Shown one piece after another: positions 59,126-64,000 of a DNA stretch of 64,000 bases. Origin of the DNA: Microvirga terrae. GTDB taxonomy: Bacteria; Pseudomonadota; Alphaproteobacteria; Rhizobiales; Beijerinckiaceae. Within the stretch, counting starts at the first letter, position 1; every line of letters starts with the position of its first letter. The notes below the pieces were generated by a model. That model had not been told where the DNA came from. It saw only the letters and a program-made list of their open reading frames with translations, and searched no databases. Position numbers and translations under genes: made by a program. The DNA lies in NCBI RefSeq assembly GCF_013307435.2, contig NZ_CP102845.1:3656001-3720000 (forward strand), written 5' to 3'.

Positions 59126-60664
59126 TTAGCGTCTCAGCAACCCGCCCAGGGTGCCGCGCACGATGGCGCGTCCGATGGAGCTGCCCTGACGGCCGCCGAT
59201 GGACTTGCCGATCTCGGCCGCGAGATTGCCCACGGTCTGGTTGACGATGGTGCGCGTCACCTCGCGGGTCACGCGCTGCGTCACGGTCATGGATCCCTTG
59301 CGCTGGCCGGTCGTTCCGAAGAGGCCGCCGAGCATGTCCAGGATGCCGCCTCCCCCTTCGGCCGCCTTGGCTTCGGCCGCCGCCTGCTCGGCGCGCTTGG
59401 CGAGCATCTCGTAGGCGGATTCCGGATCGACCGCCTGGTCGTATTTGCCCCGCAAGGGGCTTGAAGCCACGATCTGCTGGCGCTCGGACAACGCGATCGG
59501 CCCGACCTGCGCCATGGGCGGGGCGATCAGCGTGCGCTCCACCATGGACGGCGACCCCTTGCCCTCCAGGGTCGACACCAGGGCTTCGCCGACACCGAGC
59601 TCGGTGATGGCCTTCTCGGTGTCGAAGGCGGGGTTCTGCCGGAACGTTTGCGCCGCAACCCGCACGGCCTTCTGCTCGCGCGGCGTATAGGCGCGCAGCG
59701 CGTGCTGCACCCGGTTGCCGAGCTGTGCGAGGACGCTCTCGGGAACGTCGACCGGGTTCTGCGTGATGAAATACACGCCCACGCCCTTGGAGCGGATCAG
59801 GCGCACGACGCGCTCGACGGTGTCGACGAGGGCCTTCGGGGCATCGTTGAACAGAAGATGCGCCTCGTCGAAGAAGAACACGAGCTTGGGCTGATCGAGG
59901 TCGCCCACCTCCGGCAGCTCCTCGAACAGTTCGGACATCAGCCACAGGAGGAAGGTGGCGTAGAGGCGCGGATTGCTCATGAGCTTGTCGGCCGCCAGGA
60001 TGTTGACGACGCCCCGCCCGTCACGGTCGTGTCGCATCAGGTCCTTGATGTCGAGGGCCGGCTCGCCGAGGAATTCGTCGCCCTGCTGGTTCTCGAGCAC
60101 GAGAAGCTGGCGCTGGATCGTCCCGATGGTGGCTTTCGACACGTTGCCGTAGGTAGTGGTGAGCTCGCCCGCATTGTCGGAGATGAGCTGCAGCAGCGCC
60201 CTTAGATCCTTCAGGTCGAGCAGCAGCAATCCCTGCTCGTCGGCGATGCGGAACGCGATGTTGAGCACGCCCTCCTGAGTGTCGTTGAGGTCGAGGAGGC
60301 GCGAGAGGAGCAGCGGCCCCATCTCGGAGATCGTCGCCCGCACCCGATGCCCCTGCTCGCCGAACAGGTCCCAGAACACGACCGGAAACTTGTCGGGCGC
60401 GTAATCGATGCCGATCTCCTGGGCCCGCTTGACCAGGGGTTCCTTGCCGGTGCCGGGCGCCGCCATGCCGGAGAGATCGCCCTTGATGTCGGCCGCGAAG
60501 ACCGGAACGCCCGCATTGGAGAAGCCTTCCGCCAACACCTGGAGCGAGACGGTCTTGCCCGTGCCGGTGGCGCCCGTGACCAGGCCGTGCCGGTTGGCAA
60601 GCCGCAGCTCCAGATATTCCGGCTTGGTGCTTTTGCCGATGAAGATCTTCCCGTCTTCGAGCAT
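59126..60664 (-). CDS. HerA-like (DUF853) P-loop ATPase
   Basis: A 512-aa ATPase of the DUF853 branch of HerA/FtsK-type helicases. Walker A GATGTGKT is at residues 31-38, and [13 protein letters not shown] supplies Walker [45 protein letters not shown] and the glycine-rich C-terminal tail ([14 protein letters not shown]) are typical. The family is widespread and poorly characterised; DNA translocation is inferred from the fold. The start ATG at 60664 is well placed; upstream codons in frame are not conserved. Confidence 0.9.
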   Translation of the reverse strand: MLEDGKIFIGKSTKPEYLELRLANRHGLVTGATGTGKTVSLQVLAEGFSNAGVPVFAADIKGDLSGMAAPGTGKEPLVKRAQEIGIDYAPDKFPVVFWDLFGEQGHRVRATISEMGPLLLSRLLDLNDTQEGVLNIAFRIADEQGLLLLDLKDLRALLQLISDNAGELTTTYGNVSKATIGTIQRQLLVLENQQGDEFLGEPALDIKDLMRHDRDGRGVVNILAADKLMSNPRLYATFLLWLMSELFEELPEVGDLDQPKLVFFFDEAHLLFNDAPKALVDTVERVVRLIRSKGVGVYFITQNPVDVPESVLAQLGNRVQHALRAYTPREQKAVRVAAQTFRQNPAFDTEKAITELGVGEALVSTLEGKGSPSMVERTLIAPPMAQVGPIALSERQQIVASSPLRGKYDQAVDPESAYEMLAKRAEQAAAEAKAAEGGGGILDMLGGLFGTTGQRKGSMTVTQRVTREVTRTIVNQTVGNLAAEIGKSIGGRQGSSIGRAIVRGTLGGLLRR

Positions 60665-60787
60665 CGAGTCTCTCCCGTATCCTCCCAAGGATCTTAGATA
60701 GACCGTGGCGAGTTTCCACTGTCGGGTTTCTTGATTTAATGGTTTAGTTGTGAACTAACGACCCGGTTCCAGTCTCAGGAGAATCAG

Positions 60788-61165
60788 ATGGAAGAACTCA
60801 TCGCTCGCGTGACCCAGAAGACCGGCCTCGACCAGGCGACCGCCCGGAAGGCCATCGGGATCATCCTGGGCTACCTTCAGAAGGAAGGGCCGCAGAACGA
60901 GGTCAACCAGCTGATCGGAGCCCTGCCGGGCGCCCAGGAAGCCATCGAGGAGACGAAGAGCGGCGGCGGCGGCCTCATGGGCATGGTGGGCTCCATGGGC
61001 GGCGGCGTGATGGCGCTCGGCGGCCAGCTCATGGGCGTCGGCGTCTCCATGGGCCAGATGCAGCCCTTGGGCAAGGAACTTTTCGCCTATGGCCGCGAAA
61101 AGGCCGGCGAGGACGTGATGGGCCCCATCGTCGGCTCGATCCCCGGCCTGTCGCAGTTCGTATGA
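60788..61165 (+). CDS. DUF2267-like small protein
   Basis: A 125-aa protein. The first ~60 residues (MEELIARVTQKTGLDQATARKAIGIILGYLQKEG in pieces) form the helical DUF2267-like unit that ends in QLIGALPGAQEAI. A Gly/Met-rich central segment (GGGGLMGMVGSMGGG) is followed by a short helical tail. CAGGAGA precedes the ATG. It is divergent from the HerA-like gene. Function unknown. Confidence 0.72.
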   Translation: MEELIARVTQKTGLDQATARKAIGIILGYLQKEGPQNEVNQLIGALPGAQEAIEETKSGGGGLMGMVGSMGGGVMALGGQLMGVGVSMGQMQPLGKELFAYGREKAGEDVMGPIVGSIPGLSQFV

Positions 61166-61176
61166 CGCTGCCTCTT

Positions 61177-61266
61177 CGTCATCACCGGCCCTGTGCCGGT
61201 GATGACGACGGACCAGGGCGTAGCGCTCCACATCATCGAGATGGCCGGCACGAGGCCGGCCATGAC
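61177..61266. repeat. Dispersed double-hairpin repeat, copy 18
   Basis: B-A orientation with a shortened left hairpin, 11 bases after the DUF2267-like gene. Confidence 0.88.
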
Positions 61267-61373
61267 AAGGCGGAGGCGACTCCGCATCTTCATCGTCCTT
61301 TTGGGCATTCCCACCACCGTCGCGACCCGGTATCGTCCCGCGAAATTTCCGCCGCTGCCGGACGAGAGCCTCC

Positions 61374-63341
61374 ATGGACGACCTCACCTTAGCCGCCGAT
61401 TTCCCGCAAGCGAACCGCGAGCAATGGCTCAGGCTGGTCGAGGGCGTGCTCAAGGGCGCGGACTTCGAGAAGAAGCTCGTCTCGCGCAGCCATGACGGGA
61501 TCGCGATCCAGCCCCTCTATCCGAAGGCGGAAGGATCGACGCCCGTTATGCGCGAGCAGCCCGGCCGCTGGCTCGTGTCGCAGCGGATCGACCATGCCGA
61601 TCCCGCGAAGGCCAACGAACTGGCTCTCCTCGATCTCGAAGGCGGCGCCGATGCACTGACGCTCGTGACCCACAAGGCTCCCGGGGGCCGCGGATTCGGC
61701 GTGCGGATCGAGAGCCTCGACGATCTCGACCGGGTGCTGTCGGGTGTGATGCTCGACCTCATTCACCTGCGCGTCGATGCGGGCGGCCACGGCCGCCAGA
61801 TTGCGGCGCTGATACTGGCGCTCGCCGAGCGGCGCGGCCACAACCTCTCCCACCTCTCCCTCGATCTCGGCCTCGATCCCATCGGGGCCATGGCGGCGCA
61901 TGGGCGGATGTCCGCGTCCTGGGATGCCATGGCCCGGCGCATGGGCGACACGCTCGAGCATCTGACCGCGCGGGGCTTTGCCGGACGCACCTTTCTGGCC
62001 GATGGGCGCGTCTATCACGAGGCCGGCGCCAGCGAGGCGCAGGAACTCGCGGCCGTGCTCGCGACGGGCATCGCCACCTTGCGGGCGCTCGAAGCGCAAG
62101 GTCACTCGCTCGATGCGGCACGCCGGGCGCTGTCCTTCCTCCTCGTGGCCGATGCGGACGAGTTCCTCACCGTGGCGAAGCTGCGGGCGCTTCGCCGCCT
62201 GTGGGCACGCTTGGAGCAGGCCTGCGGCCTCGAGCCGAAGCCGATCCGCCTGCACGCTGAGACCGCCTGGCGCATGACCACCCGGCGCGACCCTTGGGTG
62301 AATATCCTGCGCACGACGATCGCCGCCTTCTCCGCCGGCATCGGCGGGGCGGACGCGATCACCGTGCTGCCCTTCACGGCCGCGCTGGGCCTGCCCGATG
62401 CCTTCGCCCGCCGGATCGCGCGCAACACGCAGCTGATCCTGCTCGACGAGTCGAACCTTGCCCGCGTGGCCGACCCGGCCGCGGGCGCGGGCGGCTTCGA
62501 GACGCTCACGAACGCCTTGTGCGAGAAGGCCTGGAGCCTGTTCCAGGAGATCGAGCGCGAGGGCGGCATTCTGGAAAGTCTCAAGGCCGGCATGCTCCAG
62601 GCCCGCATCGCGGCCGTGTGCTCCCAGCGGGAAAAAGCCATCGCCACCCGCCGGGAGCCGATCACCGGCACGAGCGAGTTCCCGAACATCCATGAGGCCG
62701 ATGTGGCCGTGCTGCTGCCGATGCCCGCAGCCGAGGCGAACCCGGCCCCCACGGCGTCGGCCTCGTCTCCCGCGTCGACCGAGACCGACTTCGCATCTGT
62801 CGTCGCCATGGCCGGACAGGGCACGCCCCTGATCCAGCTCGTCGGCACCGCGGCCGGCCCGGCGCCCGTCTCCATCGCGCCCCTGCCGTCGATCCGGACG
62901 GCCGAGCCGTTCGAGCGCCTGCGCGACCGCGCGGACGCCTATCGCGCCCGGACCGGGGAACGCCCGAGGATCTTTCTCGCCAATCTCGGGCCGATCGCGG
63001 CCTTCACGGCCCGGGCGACCTTCGCCAAGAATTTCTTCGAGGCCGGCGGCATCGAAGCCGTCACGAACGACGGCTTCTCCGACAACGACAGGCTCCGGCA
63101 CGCCTTCGCGCAAAGCGGAGCCCGGCTGTCCTGCATCTGCTCGACGGACGAGATCTACGAGCAACATGCCGCCGCGGCGGCCGAAGCTCTGCGCGCCGCA
63201 GGATCGACCCTCGTGGCTCTGGCGGGACGACCGGGCGAGCGGGAGGATGCCTGGACCCGGGCCGGGATGACCACCTTCATCTTCGCCGGGTGCGATGCTC
63301 TCACGATCCTGGGCCAGGCTCTCGACGAGGCCGGCGCCTGA
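61374..63341 (+). CDS. mutA: Methylmalonyl-CoA mutase, small (beta) subunit
   Basis: A 655-aa subunit of the heterodimeric mutase that interconverts methylmalonyl-CoA and succinyl-CoA in propionate and ethylmalonyl-CoA metabolism. The TIM-barrel half (~40-450) shows RTTIAAFSAGIGGADAITVLPFTAALGLPDAFARRIARNTQLILLDES (in pieces near residues 320-365). The C-terminal flavodoxin-like domain (~500-655) lacks the DxHxxG cobalamin-ligand motif, as expected for the non-catalytic subunit. The Pro/Ala-rich linker lies at ~455-480. The probable large-subunit gene starts at 63932. Confidence 0.9.
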   Translation: MDDLTLAADFPQANREQWLRLVEGVLKGADFEKKLVSRSHDGIAIQPLYPKAEGSTPVMREQPGRWLVSQRIDHADPAKANELALLDLEGGADALTLVTHKAPGGRGFGVRIESLDDLDRVLSGVMLDLIHLRVDAGGHGRQIAALILALAERRGHNLSHLSLDLGLDPIGAMAAHGRMSASWDAMARRMGDTLEHLTARGFAGRTFLADGRVYHEAGASEAQELAAVLATGIATLRALEAQGHSLDAARRALSFLLVADADEFLTVAKLRALRRLWARLEQACGLEPKPIRLHAETAWRMTTRRDPWVNILRTTIAAFSAGIGGADAITVLPFTAALGLPDAFARRIARNTQLILLDESNLARVADPAAGAGGFETLTNALCEKAWSLFQEIEREGGILESLKAGMLQARIAAVCSQREKAIATRREPITGTSEFPNIHEADVAVLLPMPAAEANPAPTASASSPASTETDFASVVAMAGQGTPLIQLVGTAAGPAPVSIAPLPSIRTAEPFERLRDRADAYRARTGERPRIFLANLGPIAAFTARATFAKNFFEAGGIEAVTNDGFSDNDRLRHAFAQSGARLSCICSTDEIYEQHAAAAAEALRAAGSTLVALAGRPGEREDAWTRAGMTTFIFAGCDALTILGQALDEAGA

Positions 63342-63388
63342 CGCGGCGGGACGTTTCCTGACCTCGCGCAAAGCTGAAACCCCAGGCC

Positions 63389-63413
63389 GGAACCCGCTGA
63401 AAAGCCTCACGTT
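63389..63413 (+). promoter_or_regulatory. Sigma-EcfG (general stress) promoter
   Basis: GGAAC (63389-63393), 16-bp spacer, CGTT (63410-63413): exact EcfG consensus, 36 bases before the ATG at 63449. Confidence 0.7.
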
Positions 63414-63448
63414 GGTTCAGCCCATTCCTTCTTGCTGTGGAGCGTTCC

Positions 63449-63817
63449 ATGCGTATGATGTCCTGGCTCGGCGCGGCGGCCTTGTCCGCCCTTGCCCTCG
63501 CTCCCGCGGCCCGCGCACAGGCCAACCGGTTCGACGGCAACTGGAGCGTGGAGGTCGTGACGGAAAAAGGCGCCTGCGACCGGGCCTACCGCTACGCAGT
63601 GGTCGTCCAGAACGGCCGGGCCCGTTACGGCGGACCGGAGAACTTCAACGTGAACGGCCAGGTCCAGCCGAACGGCTCGGTCTCGGCAAGCATCTCGCGC
63701 GGCCAGGACCGGGCCAACGTGTCCGGCCGTCTGTCGGGCAATACGGGCCGCGGCACGTGGTCGACCTCGGGTGGACGGGTCTGCTCGGGCTATTGGAACG
63801 CGGAGAAGCGGGGGTGA
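63449..63817 (+). CDS. Small secreted protein under an EcfG promoter
   Basis: A 122-aa protein with a signal peptide (MRMMSWLGAAALSALALAPAARA) and a beta-rich mature domain (FDGNWSVEVVTEKGACDRAYRYAVVVQNGRARYGG, in pieces at ~28-65, and GTWSTSGGRVCSGYW near the end). Two cysteines could form a disulfide. GGAG lies 8 bases before the ATG; a GTG four codons earlier is an alternative. It splits the small- and large-subunit mutase genes and has its own exact EcfG promoter, so it is probably expressed independently under stress. No function known. Confidence 0.75.
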   Translation: MRMMSWLGAAALSALALAPAARAQANRFDGNWSVEVVTEKGACDRAYRYAVVVQNGRARYGGPENFNVNGQVQPNGSVSASISRGQDRANVSGRLSGNTGRGTWSTSGGRVCSGYWNAEKRG

Positions 63818-63931
63818 CGTTCCTCCACCGGTCCCGTCTCCGACCATGCGCCGATAGCATCCCTGTGCCGGATGCCCTAAAATGACGCCCATCACCGTGT
63901 TTCATTCGTCAAGGGTACCCGTTTCAAGGCC

Positions 63932-64000
63932 ATGACCAGCATCCCGGACTTCTCGAGCGTCGCCTTCTCCGCCGCTCCCCTGGCGCCCTCCTCCCAGCCC
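63932..64000 (+). CDS. Probable methylmalonyl-CoA mutase large subunit, N-terminal fragment
   Basis: 23 codons to the window edge (M-T-S-I-P-D-F-S-S-V-A-F...). The opening IPDFSxxxF is like that of large-subunit mutases in Rhizobiales, and the position after the small subunit gene agrees. The evidence is short, so the call leans on synteny. Confidence 0.5.
   Translation, partial: MTSIPDFSSVAFSAAPLAPSSQP

Overview
The window is high-GC DNA with alphaproteobacterial (Hyphomicrobiales/Rhizobiales) character. The evidence is MucR, DUF6456, DUF1491, DUF2336 and DUF1194 families, GGAAC-N16/17-CGTT promoters of the sigma-EcfG general stress response, and two dispersed intergenic palindromic repeat families typical of Methylobacteriaceae, Microvirga and Bradyrhizobium relatives. 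I favour a Microvirga/Methylobacterium-like bacterium, but that is inference. No rRNA, tRNA, CRISPR array, transposase or integrase was seen.

Positions 1-10.9 kb hold a gene-transfer-agent-like (GTA) head and packaging cluster on the minus strand, read right to left: small terminase-like gene, large terminase, portal, g3.5-like gene, a 60-aa coupled gene, prohead protease, HK97 major capsid, head-tail connector, head-closure protein, DUF3168 protein, and the first codons of the major tail protein at the window edge. Genes that are normally packed together are here separated by 12 of the window's 18 copies of a ~92-bp repeat, two secreted trypsin-like proteases on the opposite strand, a glycine-zipper lipoprotein with its own terminator, and a 0.8-kb gap with a plus-strand promoter, a row of hairpins and a strong terminator (candidate ncRNA). 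A TTGACA-17-TACAAA promoter followed by a terminator precedes the terminase genes.

11.5-22.8 kb carries a LuxR-type regulator, small envelope proteins, a PQ-loop protein and a YgjV-like protein, an EEP-family nuclease/phosphatase, an orphan TakP-type TRAP binding protein, an AI-2E family transporter, a serralysin-like metalloprotease with RTX repeats and a cysteine-cluster protein. 23-31.9 kb carries a class A penicillin-binding protein, a DUF1214/DUF1254 pair, an acetyltransferase, a DUF2336 protein, a CMD-family protein, a peptidoglycan-binding protein coupled to DUF1491, and SufE.

32.7-45 kb holds DUF6456, a divergent rhodanese/FtrA-like pair, MucR, oligopeptidase B, an HWE histidine kinase, an isochorismatase-family hydrolase, Fe-type superoxide dismutase and a ChbG/HpnK-like deacetylase. 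45-53 kb holds a polyprenyl-phosphate-type glycosyltransferase next to murJ, a small secreted protein followed by a frameshifted cupredoxin and an ECF sigma factor, an adenylate/guanylate cyclase, a DUF1194 protein and a phytase-esterase-like protein. 53-64 kb holds a chemotaxis receptor, a branched-chain aminotransferase, a haloacid dehalogenase, an M20 dipeptidase with GNAT and HerA-like genes, and the small subunit of methylmalonyl-CoA mutase, with the probable start of the large subunit at the right edge.

A recurring theme is small envelope proteins preceded by exact sigma-EcfG consensus promoters (15.1, 17.8 and 63.4 kb, plus a near match at 18.4 kb), which points to a general-stress envelope regulon spread along the window.
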